In this document: piece by piece, positions 11,790-21,756 of the stretch | Layout of the letters: each line of letters starts with the position of its first letter | Numbering within the stretch: position 1 is the first letter of the stretch | DNA from: Symsagittifera roscoffensis | Lineage: Eukaryota > Xenacoelomorpha > Acoela > Convolutidae | Reading direction: 5' to 3' | DNA: 64,000 nucleotides | Assembly (NCBI RefSeq): GCF_963678635.1 | Contig: NC_087069.1 | Location: 47,448,276-47,512,275 of the forward strand | Notes under the pieces: generated by a model | Seen by the model: the letters and a program-made list of their open reading frames with translations, nothing else | Told to the model about the DNA's origin: nothing | Database searches by the model: none | Made by a program: the position numbers and the translations under genes

Positions 11790-12130
11790 ACTTTGCTAGA
11801 GCGACGGGTTTTCCAACAACTTTTTTGACAAATGGCTCTTCTTGTTATACGCCTGGAGTTCTTTTTTCCACCTCCCAACTGTTTGTTTCATTATCTTTTG
11901 CAAATGTTTCCAGTTTTTTTGTCCATTGACAACTTTTCCATTCTCCAATCTCTAGAGCAGCAATTTCGAATAAATCTGCTCAGATTTTTTTTGCAGCTGG
12001 GACTATATATTTTTTAATAAAGGGAATTCCAGTTCTCCCAAGAGTTTGTGCAAAAGCACCAAAACCTCTTCCACGCAGTCTTGCTTGTCCACGAAAAGTA
12101 GGCAAATTACTCGAATTTTCAGTAACCATT
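11790..12130 (-). pseudogene. Small basic Polinton protein relic
   Basis: Between the penton-like and major capsid genes lies a short glycine- and lysine-rich reading split over frames. It has an RGRGFGALAQTLGRTGIP block, a FIKKYIVPAAKK block and a basic C-terminal part. Small basic proteins in this position are usual in Polintons and are compared with virion core or vertex proteins, but I cannot assign a function. The right-arm copies (18780-18977 and 21559-21756) have an internal deletion. Confidence 0.5.
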
Positions 12131-12146
12131 TCGTATGAGCCATAAT

Positions 12147-12970
12147 TCAAAAATGGTTATCCGAAATCCCGCGAAACAAGTGAACAACTCGGGTAATTCC
12201 TATGGACAAAAAAGGAATTTTTTCACCTTTACTGTCTCTTAGTTCTTTCTTGATACTATGGAAAGAATGTTTAACTGTTTTTCAAAGTGTAGATTCGTAA
12301 AGGATTGATAATTCATGTACTGTTCTGTAAAAATTATATCTCCGTTCTTCACTTTGGAAATAAATAGAATACAACGCAATAAGGGAGTTTTCTATCACCG
12401 AAAATGTTATATTCTATAATTTGACTATATATCATCAAAGAATGTATTCTTATAAGAGGTAAGATTACTGAGGATAATGTGGACTTTTTCCTTTCTTTTT
12501 AATTCTTGTTTGATTTTGCTCAAATCACAATCAAAAACGTGACTTAATTCAGAATTTTCAATATTAAACAATGATTGACTCTCAGGTAAATGAATGGCAA
12601 CTTTTAATGTAATTTTATCTACTGATATATAGATTCCGTTGTATTCAAAAGCTTGAGCACCTAGCCGTTCTCAAATTTTATTGTTCATGGCTACAACTAT
12701 ATCAACAATACTTGGATACAAGCATGTTTCAAGGTTCATCGGTTCAACCTTTCTTTTATCCTCAGAACTTTCTCTACGATCTACGATTGTAAACTTTCCC
12801 TCTGTAACATTTTGGTAGAAAAAAGGGTATGATATTTCCGAAAGAGCAACCTCCCATTCTCCTTTCAAATGTATTTGTTCCAGTAGAAAGTTGGTGAAAG
12901 AATTAAGACTGTTATTCGGATAACAATTAAAAGAAGCGTTGGAAACTACCTCAATAGTAAAAGAATCCAT
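12147..12970 (-). pseudogene. Polinton penton-like minor capsid protein relic, left copy
   Basis: Polintons carry a single jelly-roll minor capsid (penton) protein. The frame starts at the ATG at 12970 and shows the characteristic opening of this family: a FNCYPNNSLNSF block, then LKGEWEVALSEISYP. The first 99 codons are open to 12671. The rest continues in shifted frames through FEYNGIYIS and LHLPESQSL-like text, LLRCILFISKVKNGD and QYMNYQSFTNL, to a terminal FRGISDNHF before the stop at 12147. It lies immediately downstream of the integrase, and the right-arm copy is at 17962-18758. Confidence 0.7.
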
Positions 12971-13013
12971 GACAACTGATTGATAGAATTTTAGTTTAAG
13001 AAACGGTTTACCT

Positions 13014-14310
13014 TTATTCTGAACAATTTCTCAGCTCTTTTTCATAAAAGTTCCCAAGAGTTTCTTAATTTTCGAGATCTTTGATGATGTATTTTTGTAT
13101 ATATTGCCGAAATTTCAAAAATTTCATCTGTAAACTGTGGCTTGTATCCTTTTCGGAACTTAACATCAATTTTTGAAATTCTCACTCATTCCACAACTTT
13201 TGAATTTTGGTTTAGTATATATCATGAACAATTTGTTGTACAAAATTGATGTAAAATCTCTATTTTTCACCTCTCTCGGAGATTTTCCAATAGAACGATT
13301 TTCACGACAGTTCAATGTAGAAACAAATTTGGGAACAGTTTTTTCATCATGATTTTTCACCACTTCGAGGTAACAATATATTTAATGTTTTGAAGACTGA
13401 ATTGATCTCTCTAAAAAGACAGTTTTTGCTTTGCTCATTTTTGCGTAAAGTTCAATGTCTTTCTCTTTGCAAAACTTTTTAAAAAATCCCCCATACTATG
13501 TTCCTTCATCTGTAAACTGTGGCTTGTATCCTTTTCGGAACGTAACATCAATTTTTGAAATTCTCACTCATTCCACAACTTTTGAATTTTGGTTTAGTAT
13601 ATATCATGAACGATTTGTTGTACAAAATTGATGTAAAATCTCTTTTTTTCACCTCTCTCGGAGATTTTCCAATAGAACGATTTTCACGACAGTTCAATGT
13701 AGAAACAAATTTGGGATCAGTTTTTTCATCATGATTTTTCACCACTTCGAGGTAACAATATATTTAATGTTTTGAAGACTGAATTGATCTCTCTAAAAAG
13801 ACAGTTTTTGCTTTGCTCATTTTTGCGTAAAGTTCAATGTCTTTCTCTTTGCAAAACTTTTTAAAAAATCCCCCATACTATGTTCCTTCATCTGTAAACT
13901 GTGGCTTGTATCCTTTTCGGAACGTAACATCAATTTTTGAAATTCTCACTCATTCCACAACTTTTGAATTTTGGTTTAGTATATATCATGAACGATTTGT
14001 TGTACAAAATTGATGTAAAATCTCTTTTTTTCACCTCTCTCGGAGATTTTCCAATAGAACGATTTTTACGACAGTTCAATGTAGAAACAAATTTGGGACT
14101 AAATTTTTCATCCTGATTTTTCACCACTTCGAGTTAACGATATATTTAAAGTTTTGAAGACTGAATTGATCTCTCTAAAAAGACAGTTTTTGCTTTGCTC
14201 ATTTTTCCGTAAAGTTCAATGTCTTTCCTTTTCAAAACTTTTTAAAAAATCCCCCATACTCTGTTCCTTCATCTGTAAACTGTGGCTTGTATCCTTTTCG
14301 GAACGTAACA
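13014..14310 (-). pseudogene. Polinton integrase C-terminal part, tandemly amplified
   Basis: This is the C-terminal half of the retroviral-type integrase of Polintons (the F54H12.3-like family). Each unit contains EYGGFFKKFCKEKDIELY, the FLERS block that holds the catalytic glutamate, KFVSTLNCRENRSIGKSPRE, and FRKGYKPQFTDE of the C-terminal DNA-binding module. The last copy continues to the true end (EIFEISAI ... YEKEL) and stops at 13014. The N-terminal zinc-binding and first catalytic-aspartate regions are absent from this arm. The deletion joins the membrane ORF directly to the repeat array at about 14311. It cannot be active as it stands. Confidence 0.75.
13123..14268. repeat. Three 382-bp tandem units inside integrase
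   Basis: Units are 13123-13504, 13505-13886 and 13887-14268, followed by a partial fourth up to about 14310. The period is exactly 382 bp at several landmarks (13166, 13548, 13930). Units differ at only a few positions. The matching region of the right arm (about 17428-17808) is single copy. Confidence 0.93.
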
Positions 14311-14500
14311 TTATTTGATAAGATAGCTCCCCAAACTTTCGTTTCTTCAAATATTGTGGATAACTTAACTCGAACGATTGCACATACCAGCGTCAAAACT
14401 ATAACAAAAAAATGGCACAAAAAATTAGGTCTTGCTAATTTTTTTGTGCGAAAAAATTAGGTGTAAAAGATCTATTACATGTACGTCTAAACAATTTCCA
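14232..14500 (-). pseudogene. Polinton membrane ORF fused to integrase unit
   Basis: From about 14500 to 14311 the minus strand encodes a hydrophobic segment (FFVIVLTLVCAIV) followed by ETKVWGAILSN, the counterpart of 15801-15989. It then runs in frame into the integrase text FRKGYKPQFTDE and EYGGFFKKF, stopping at 14232. The open frame is therefore a deletion chimera rather than a native gene. The ATPase and the integrase front half that should lie between are missing from this arm. Confidence 0.6.
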
Positions 14501-14616
14501 TAGTTTATGTTCATGAACTTCTTACATACTTATCGACCATCTCAACTCTAGGAAGAAAAAGTTGACAAGGAATTTGCTTAAAATTTAAAAAGGTAGTACA
14601 TTAACATTATTAGGAT

Positions 14617-14925
14617 TTACATTCTGTAAAAAAATCGAGTCAATGTTCTGTCAAGAAATGCTTTTTTTTCTGCACGGTGAAGTGTTTTTGCGTGATTAAA
14701 TGGGTAGTTGCTACGCCTCCAATCATATTCTTCATCTTTGAATAATAAAAACTGAACTTTAGAGCAAGCGTAGTCATCTAAATTAATAATTTTTGTTCCC
14801 AAAAATTCTGACATAATCTTACATCTTTCATATTTTTTTGCAAAGTCCGTTTCTGTGGCTTCTAGATTTTTCAATTTTTTTAAATTTAGTAAATTCTTTG
14901 TAATGACAACTCCAACAGATTCCAT
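14617..14925 (-). CDS. Unrecognised Polinton-side ORF next to the palindrome axis
   Basis: This intact 102-codon frame is rich in lysine and aromatic residues, with blocks KNLLNLKKLKNLE, KYERCKIMSEFLG, FLLFKDEEYDWRR and AEKKAFLDRTLTRFFYRM. The frame stays open upstream to about 14988 with a proline-rich reading, and a TGTAG splice-acceptor-like sequence precedes it, so the start is uncertain. Only its C-terminal end is visible in the right arm (15590-15690), because the rest would lie in the N gap. It sits just upstream of the membrane ORF and ATPase, and is probably a Polinton gene of unknown function. Confidence 0.4.
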   Translation of the reverse strand: MESVGVVITKNLLNLKKLKNLEATETDFAKKYERCKIMSEFLGTKIINLDDYACSKVQFLLFKDEEYDWRRSNYPFNHAKTLHRAEKKAFLDRTLTRFFYRM

Positions 14926-14988
14926 GAAGACTCTTTGTACACCAAGAAGATTGGGATGTTGGTTTGAAGTTTTTGGGAGGGAGAAAGG

Positions 14989-15389
14989 ACTTTCCTACAG
15001 TTTGTCCAATCTTATAAACATCTTACTCTTTCACTATATTGTATTCAGTACATTACATATCCAAAACAACGAGGGTCACTCTGTTAACTGTTTCCTCTGA
15101 CGTTTTTTTGGTTAGAATGAATAACAACCGAACAAGGCATATACTGATGAAGCAATTATTTTAATATATAAATAGAAAAAATATTCTAGTCACGTGACTG
15201 AGAAAGCATGGACTGGGGACACTAGGGGCAACATAGCAAAACATGTTGCAAAAAGGTTTGCAAAAAAATAATCCATACAGGTTTTTTCGCATCCAATTAG
15301 TCCTAACAAAGAAAATTTTGGTCCATTTATTTTAAAATTATGCCCGGGTCTAAAACAAAACAGGTAAAAAGAACTAAATTTTTTCTTTT
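14989..15389. other. No gene; sequence beside the assembly gap
   Basis: Nothing recognisable is present. This is the only stretch at the centre with no partner seen in the other arm, because the partner would fall in the gap. Confidence 0.5.
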
Positions 15390-15589
15390 NNNNNNNNNNN
15401 NNNNNNNNNNNNNNNNNNNNNNNNNNNNNNNNNNNNNNNNNNNNNNNNNNNNNNNNNNNNNNNNNNNNNNNNNNNNNNNNNNNNNNNNNNNNNNNNNNNN
15501 NNNNNNNNNNNNNNNNNNNNNNNNNNNNNNNNNNNNNNNNNNNNNNNNNNNNNNNNNNNNNNNNNNNNNNNNNNNNNNNNNNNNNNNNN
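15390..15589. other. Assembly gap of 200 Ns at the palindrome axis
   Basis: Exactly 200 Ns suggests a default or estimated gap length. The first bases after it pair with 14684, so 14685-15389 may have a hidden partner inside the gap. Confidence 0.98.
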
Positions 15590-15800
15590 CACTACACTAT
15601 GCAGAGAGAAAAGCATTTTCTTACAGAACATTGACTCGATTTTTTTTGCAGAATAAAAATCATAATAATCTTAATGTACTACCTTTTTAAATTTTAACCA
15701 AATTCGTTGTCAACTTTTTCTTCCTGGATGGTCGATCAATATAAAAGCCCGTAATTTTGGAAAAAAATTTTTTGATGAAGAAAATCTTGAACATAAACTA

Positions 15801-15989
15801 TGGAAACTGTTTGGACGTACATGTAATAGATCGTTTTTAATTTTTTTTGCGCCATTTTTTGTTATAGTTTTGACGCTGGTATGTGCAATTGTTCGAGTTA
15901 TGTTATCCAAAACATTTGAAGAAACGAAAGTTTGGAGAGCTATCTTATCAAGTGCAGTCGGTTGTATTCTACCTTCTTCAAAGCTATGA
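15801..15989 (+). pseudogene. Polinton small membrane ORF, C-terminal part
   Basis: The frame has a strongly hydrophobic segment (FAPFFVIVLTLVCAIV) followed by KTFEETKVWRAILSSAVG and a short tail ending at the TGA at 15987. That stop overlaps an ATG (ATGA) in the frame of the next gene, a compact virus-like arrangement. A small membrane protein just before the ATPase is a recurrent Polinton feature as far as I recall; its role is unknown. Upstream of 15801 the reading is broken and runs toward the gap. Diverged DNA copies occur at 14311-14500 (inverted) and 40640-40890. Confidence 0.5.
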
Positions 15990-16110
15990 AAAAAAATCTC
16001 TACCAAAGAACGAGTATTTATTTCCCTAGTTCGACCAAGTGGATCTGGAAAATGAGATATAGAGTTTCAAAATACACACATAGTCTTGTTCAAGTCGCCG
16101 AGATATGTTT
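15986..16110 (+). pseudogene. Polinton packaging ATPase N-terminal fragment
   Basis: Polintons encode a genome-packaging ATPase of the FtsK/HerA type. Here KERVFISLV is followed by a Walker A loop RPSGSGK, with the lysine codon at 16050-16052. The next codon, which should be Ser or Thr, is TGA. The ATG at 15986 is out of frame with the P-loop because of an indel in the following A run. Only the start of the domain is recognisable, so this is a dead fragment. Confidence 0.65.
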
Positions 16111-16535
16111 CACAAATCAATACCTTTAAGTCAACAGTTAGGTCTAGGATCTAAATTAAAAGAGTGGTATCAAGATGCAACATCAGTTCCGTATGATCCT
16201 TTACTTATTGATTTAACCCCAAGAACAGTTGATTCACTTAGATATTGATCTAATAGTGGTTCAGTTCTAACAAAATTTTACTTACCAGCTAGAGTAGAGA
16301 CAAAACTTTTGAACGATGAGTACACAATACTTCTCTATTCTCCCAATATTTCAAAAACTGTCCCTAAGACTACGAAAACAATTCATTCTTAATCACTCAA
16401 TTGTCCAAAAGATTTCATTCAGTTTCTGAAAATCTGAGTTTTTAGTAAACCTACTAAAAGAAGAGCTTCGAGATCTTCGGAGAGAAGACGTAGTAAAAAA
16501 TCGAAAAGAAAAACACAGTTAAAACAAAAGTGATC
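16111..16535 (+). pseudogene. Polinton conserved ORF relic between ATPase and integrase
   Basis: Split frames read LGSKLKEWYQDATS, then LLIDLTPRTVDSLRY, SNSGSVLTKFYLPARVE, DEYTILLYSPN and a basic tail with KRRASRSSERRRSKKSKRK. I recognise this as a block conserved in Polinton elements of animals, but cannot say whether it belongs to the ATPase or to a separate protein. Several stops interrupt it. The highly basic tail would suit a nucleic-acid-binding protein. Confidence 0.45.
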
Positions 16536-16719
16536 TCCTCTACACAAAAAAAAAATATTTTAATTTCAACTAAAGTGTTACAATTGTTATCTATCATCCC
16601 TCTTTTTGCCAATAAACGGTTGACATAGTATAAAACAGGTTGTTTTAATTCTTAACTCAGTTTATCAATCACGAAGTACACTTCCAAGAAAACTAAAATT
16701 GGAACAAAAACAAGAAAAA

Positions 16720-17035
16720 GAGGAGAATATATCAAAAATTTGATTCTGCTTACAGTGCTTTAGATGCGAGGTTGAAAACAAGTAACAAAAGACAACCAGT
16801 TCGCTTTATTTTGAAATCTCCTGGAATTAAACTCAGCCGATCAAATAATTTCATATAAGATAACCGAGATAAAAAAGAATCTATTGTAGACTTTGTGTGT
16901 TCACTAAAGCGAAAAAACGCCAATTTTCCGAATACTTTCTTTACTATTTTGGAAGCAACTCAACTCCCACCTAAATTTGTAAGTAACAAGAAGGCAAAAC
17001 CCAAAAGACAGAGAAGCTTGGATCAATTTCAAAAT
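16720..17035 (+). pseudogene. Unassigned Polinton ORF relic before integrase
   Basis: A mostly open frame reads AYSALDARLKTSNKRQ, VRFILKSPGIKL, and after one stop KESIVDFVCSLKRKNANFP, TILEATQLPPKFVSN and a basic end. It joins the front of the integrase. No domain is recognised. It may be a separate small gene or the N-terminal extension of the integrase. Confidence 0.35.
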
Positions 17036-17039
17036 ATGA

Positions 17040-17920
17040 AAAGGAAAGACTAAACAGATTGTATTCTTGGGGTAGAGCTGCGTACGGTTCTATTCAAAAC
17101 TTGAGTAAAGTGAGTGGTTTATCAAAAAAGAAAGTAGAAAAGTTCTAACAAACCATGACATCGTATACAAAAATTGGTCCACCAATCAGGCGTTGTCAAA
17201 GACTTTGAGCTTTTTCAAAATATATTAATGAAATCTGTTGTATGGACTTGGTTTTTGTAGACAAGTTGACTAGTCAAAACAATGGAGTCAAGTGTTTATT
17301 AGTTGCTGTAGATTTTTTTTTGAGTTTTGTCAGAGTTCAAACGAGAAAAACCAAGTATTCCAAAGACACTCTACAAGTTTTCAAAAAAATGATTTCTCAA
17401 AGAAAGTTTTGGGTTGTTAAACGAATAGAGTATGGGGATTTTTTAAAAAGTTTTGCAAAGAGAAAGACATTGAACTTTATGCAAAAATGAGCCAAGCAAA
17501 AGCTGTATTTTTAGAGAGATCAAATTAGTCTTCAAAACTTTAAATATATCGTTACCTCGAAGTGGTGAAGAATCATGATGAAAAATTTGTTCCCAAATTG
17601 CAGCAATTTATTTCTACATTGAACTGTCGTAACAATCGTTCTATTGGAACATCTCCGAAAGATGTGAAAAATAGAGATTTTATATCAATTTTTTACAACA
17701 AATCGTTCATGATATATAGTAAACCAAAATTCAAAAGTTGAGGAATGTATGAGAATTTCAAAAAATGATGTTACGTTCCGAGAAGGATACAAGCCACAGT
17801 TTACAGATAAAATTTTTGAAATTTCGGCAATATCTACAAAAATACATCATCAAAGATCTCGAAAAGTAAGAAAATCTCGGGAAATTTTATGAAAAAGAGC
17901 TGAGAAATTGTTCAGAATAA
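17040..17920 (+). pseudogene. Polinton retroviral-type integrase relic (F54H12.3-like)
   Basis: Integrase inserts the Polinton into the chromosome. Blocks appear in the expected order. RLYSWGRAAYGSIQNLSKVSG is the front. MDLVFVDKLTSQNNGVK holds the first catalytic aspartate (about 17242). The LLVAVDFF strand follows. The region of the second aspartate reads WVVKRIEYG, with the aspartate replaced by valine. FLERS holds the glutamate. Then come STLNCRNNRSIGTSPK and the C-terminal FREGYKPQFTD module, ending at 17920. Stops and frameshifts are frequent. The gene is single copy here, unlike the array in the left arm. The penton-like gene starts 42 bases downstream. Confidence 0.8.
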
Positions 17921-17961
17921 AAAAACCGTTTTTTAAACTAAATTTCTATCAATCAGTTGTC

Positions 17962-18758
17962 ATGGATTCTTTTACTTTTCAGGTAGTTTCCAACGCTTCT
18001 TTTAATTGTTATCCGAATAATAGTCTTAGTTCTTTTACACACTTTCTACTGGAACAAATACATTTGAAAGGAGAATGGGAGGTTGCTTTTTCAGAAATAT
18101 CATACCCTTTTTTTAACCAAAAAGTTACAGAGGGAAAGTTTACATTCGTAGATCGTAGAGAAAGTTCTGAGGAGAAAAGAAAGGTTGTACCGATGAACCT
18201 TGAAAGAAGTTTGTATCCAAGTATTGTTGATATAGTTGTAGCCATGAACAACAAAAGTCGAGAACAGCTAGGTGCTCAAGCTTTTGAATATAACGGAATC
18301 TATATATCAGTAGATAAAATTATATAAGAAGTTGCCATTCATTTACCTGAGAGTCAATCATTGTTTATTATTCAAAGTTCTGAATTAAGTCACATTTTTG
18401 ATTGTGATTTAGAGCAAAATCAAACAAGAATAAAAATGAAAGGAAAAGTTCCACATTATAAGAATACTTTCTTTGATGATATATAGTGAAATTATAGAAT
18501 ATAACATATTCGGTGATACAAAAAGTTGCGTTGTATTCCATTTATCTCCAAAGTGAAGAACGGAGATATAAGTTCTGCAGGACAGTACATGAATTATCAA
18601 TCCATTACGAAACTACACGTTGAAAAACTGTTAAAAGTTCTTTCCATAGTATCAAGAAAGAACTAAGAGACAGTACAGGTGAAAAAATTCCTTTTGTGTA
18701 CATAGGAATCACCCGAGTTGTTCTCTTGTTTCGCGGGATTTCGGATAACAATTTTTGA
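17962..18758 (+). pseudogene. Polinton penton-like minor capsid protein relic, right copy
   Basis: The ATG at 17962 opens 122 codons with FNCYPNNSLSSF and LKGEWEVAFSEISYP, the same family as the left copy and the predicted single jelly-roll vertex protein. After 18327 the frame is broken, but the text continues (KKELRDSTGEKIPFVYIGI, then VVLLFRGISDNNF) to the stop at 18756. The end of this gene, from 18717, is where the 2.78-kb tandem duplication begins, so its last 14 codons recur at 21496. Confidence 0.7.
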
Positions 18759-18779
18759 ATTATGGCTTATACGAAAAAG

Positions 18780-18977
18780 TTACTAAAAACTCGAGTAATT
18801 TGAATATTTTTTGTGGACAAGCAAGACCGCGTGGAAGTGATTTTGGTGCTCTTGCACAAACTCTTGGGAGAAGTGGAATTCCAAGTGGACTTCCAAGCAT
18901 ATAACAAGAAGAGCCATTTGTCAAAAAAGTTGTTCGAAAACACGTCGCTTTTGCAACGTCATTTTTGACAAAATAAA
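18780..18977 (+). pseudogene. Small basic Polinton protein relic, right copy
   Basis: It contains the RGSDFGALAQTLGRSGIPSG block, then jumps to EEPFVKKVVRKHVAFATSFLTK, so the middle present in the left arm (11850-12050) is deleted. It ends just before the capsid ATG. Function is unknown. Confidence 0.45.
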
Positions 18978-19409
18978 ATGAGTATATATCAAGGTACTCG
19001 TTTTTGGTACGGATCTTTCACAACTTCTTCTCTTGCTATTTTTGATGAACCCCTTGTTTTGTCAACAAATATTTCATTTTACACACTAGAAGTATTTACC
19101 AGTACTTCTCTGGATGAAAGCAGTATCGAGTTTGAATTTGGAACTGATCGTAATCTTTACTTGGATATGCGTGACACCCGCCTCAGTTTAAAGCTTCAAT
19201 TATTTAAGGGAAGTTTGGTTGATGCTTTCAAAAAAGAAAAAGCAGTACATAAAGCAAAATTTGTTGATCAGTACCTAAATGCGTTTAAGTCATTATTCAT
19301 ACTTTTTTATCCTAAATTGTCCAATCAAACTATCAGTTTCATGGTTGTTAGATGTAAATCAGCTTACAATTGCAAAGATAGATACTTTTTCATTTCTGCA
19401 ATTCATTGA
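18978..19409 (+). pseudogene. Truncated Polinton major capsid fused to protease region
   Basis: The ATG at 18978 starts the F54H12.2-like major capsid N-terminus (TRFWYGSF, ESSIEFEFGTDRNLYLDMRD, LSLKLQLFKG). Near 19262 the capsid text stops and the frame runs into sequence that in the left arm lies at about 10363, just upstream of the protease. About 1.2 kb encoding most of the capsid is therefore deleted. The open frame of 143 codons is a deletion chimera. It keeps the 70-base stretch near the start that the left copy lost. Confidence 0.65.
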
Positions 19410-19653
19410 AAGATTTCCTGAACTCAGGATCGAGTACATGGGATCTTACCCCTCTGATAAAGTACCTCAACTAACAAAATATTCTTTTGCAATTATTAAC
19501 TCAGCCCCAAGCAATGATAGAGGAGAACACTGGATCATGATTGCTCGAATAGATAAAACTTACTAAAAACTGATTCATTGGGTAGAAAGTGATCAGTTTA
19601 CTCCTTTTTGTCGAAAAAGTATCGAAGACTGGTTCCTCGAAAGCTACAAATAA
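19343..19653 (+). pseudogene. Polinton cysteine protease relic, right copy 1
   Basis: It has the same adenain-like text as the left copy (DVNQLTIAKIDTF, YMGSYPSDKVPQ, NSAPSNDRGEHW). A TAA at 19564 replaces a serine codon, after which KLIHWVESDQFTPF continues to a stop at 19651. It lacks a visible catalytic-cysteine end. Confidence 0.65.
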
Positions 19654-20809
19654 CTGATAAGTTTTGTGTCTTTACGCAATTTTTTCAGCATTTCTCCTTT
19701 TTAAACTCTTCGAGAAGAACTTGAATAATGTCCATGATGTCGATGTTTTAAGTTTCATAAGTAATTTTATGTAAAAGTGCACTTTTTTTGTAAGTGAATT
19801 TTTTGCAGTAAATATACTATACGGTGCAGTGAAATGTTTTTATTGATGTATAAAAACTCTTCAAAATCCCAATTTTTTTTGTTACAAAAAAGCATCTTAG
19901 CCATTAAACCTTTTGGTTAGACACACGGAGAATGATGATGAAATATGGATGTTGTAGTCCCCCAATTGAGAGAAATAATGATACGATAGATAAATTTACG
20001 AAAATCGTAACCAACTTCTAGTAAATTGTATAATCTTCTTAGAAAGTTTACTCTGAGAAAGGTAGAAAAACTATCATAGAAAATATCATACACAAAAAGA
20101 TTTATCACACTTAATCTTTCTCAGTGTATACCTTTACCGGGCAGAGCAATTGACAAATTTGGATCAAAATTTTTTTTGGAAATTTCAGAAACTTTAGAAA
20201 ATTTTTTCGAAGATTAAAGACAAAGTGATTAGAGAGAACTGAAATTAACCGTAGCAAGAATTATGACAGAATAAATAAATTTAGGTAAGAATGAGAACTG
20301 CATAAAAAACATCTGATTGGACTGAACTTGAACTTTTTTTGCATATTTATAACTTAGCTCCAATGAAAAGTCCATGCAGTTTTGATTGGATGTATTGCAA
20401 TGTTTTAAAGAAAATTAAAGTTTTGATCTCTCAAGAAAGCAATTCACGCTTACTTAACTCCGTGGGGATAATTTTGTGAAAAAAGATAAAATAATTCATA
20501 AAAGTAATAAGTATAGTGGAGCTGTCATCTTTTCTCTAGATAGCCTGGGGAATAAAAAATTAAAAGGGATATAAAAGTAATCAACCGTGAGGAGCTGTCA
20601 AGGTTCCCCTGATATCCCGTATAGCGGATTAATTAACATGTCAAAGATAATCACCTTTTGTCAATATTCCCCAGTTAACCTGAGGTAATATAAATAAGAT
20701 GAAATAAAAATTTGAAAAACTTTTTTTGAAAGAAAAATTGTTCGGTGATATTTTAGCTTATGAACCCATATTCTAAATCGAAACTCATTTTTTCTCGAAA
20801 CCTATCATC

Positions 20810-21065
20810 TGAAATTTACCATCCAAATAAAAATGTTCTGATTTTTCATGAATTAAAATTTTTTTCAAGATAAAAATGTACTTGCAAACAACACTTAAGA
20901 AAATTTCAAAAAAACTTTCTGAAACCTACCATCTGAAACATACCATCCAAAATATTTTTTTTCGGTTATTCGAGAAAAAAAAATTCAAGGAAAAAATGTA
21001 TTTGCAAGTAAAACTCAAAAATTTTTCAAAAATTTTCTGAAACTTACCATCTGAAACTTACTATA
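20810..21065. repeat. Imperfect tandem repeat, right copy 1
   Basis: This is the reverse-complement counterpart of 8560-8840, with alternating ACCATCTGAAA and ATGTACTTGCAA motifs at about 125-bp spacing. It recurs at 23590-23845. Confidence 0.55.
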
Positions 21066-21756
21066 CCGGAATTTTGCAGGACAAGATAGCCCTTACATAT
21101 CACAAATCGTAGAAGTAAGCTAAGAAACGCAAGCATCGGCAAAATAGAGCTCCAAAACACCCCTTCCCCCACCCCTTGATCGACTCTTTCTTCTACTACT
21201 ATAGATTTCGATGTTGAGCAGTTTTTGTTACAAAACCCGTGCTCAAAAATCCATAATTTTTGATGATAAAATAATTTGATTTGGATTATGTATACTACGT
21301 ATAATGAAACAAATTTGAACAAATTTTAATTTTTCATCCATAGCTTACGATGCTGAACAATTTTAAAATTCGTACAAATGATCGAAAAACAAACTGTAAA
21401 TGAGATATAAGTCGATGCAACGTGAGTTTGTTGAGTCATACAACATATAATGAGGCAAGGCAACACTTGAACTAGCCAGATGTTTTTCGAAATCAGTTGT
21501 TCTCTTGTTTCGCGGGATTTCGGATAACAATTTTTGAATTATGGCTTATACGAAAAAGTTACTAAAAACTCGAGTAATTTGAATATTTTTTGTGGACAAG
21601 CAAGACCGCGTGGAAGTGATTTTGGTGCTCTTGCACAAACTCTTGGGAGAAGTGGAATTCCAAGTGGAATTCCAAGCATATAACAAGAAGAGCCATTTGT
21701 CAAAAAAGTTGTTCGAAAACACGTCGCTTTTGCAACGTCATTTTTGACAAAATAAA

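Larger units (their letters stand above)
1..14684. repeat. Left arm of giant inverted repeat
   Basis: Read on the minus strand, this arm repeats the plus strand of 15590-37911 in the same order. Position 14684 pairs with 15590 (first base after the gap), the protease at 10282-9974 pairs with 19343-19653, the short secreted ORF at 8109-7927 pairs with 24297-24479, tetraspanin A at 2937-2114 pairs with 32920-33784, and the first bases of the window pair with about 37911. Matching blocks show a few differences per 60-base line, so the arms are clearly homologous but not identical. The arm runs off the start of the window, so its outer end is unknown. It is shorter than the right arm because each arm has its own deletions and duplications. 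Confidence 0.92.
18717..21495 (+). repeat. 2.78-kb tandem duplication, copy 1
   Basis: It spans the end of the penton-like gene, the small basic protein, truncated capsid, protease and the conserved non-coding block. Copy 2 follows directly, with landmarks offset by 2779 bases (18978/21757, 19279/22058, 19917/22696). Only scattered single-base differences are visible. Confidence 0.95.

Noticed and set aside
13166..14127. Three similar 65-codon frames as separate small genes
   Set aside because: They are the same integrase segment in each 382-bp tandem unit, cut by stops on both sides.
13123..14268. CRISPR-like or array structure
   Set aside because: The units are contiguous 382-bp tandem copies without spacers, in a eukaryotic transposon.
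15340..15690. Open frames spanning the N gap
   Set aside because: Their length comes from undetermined codons. Only the short end after 15590 has homology.
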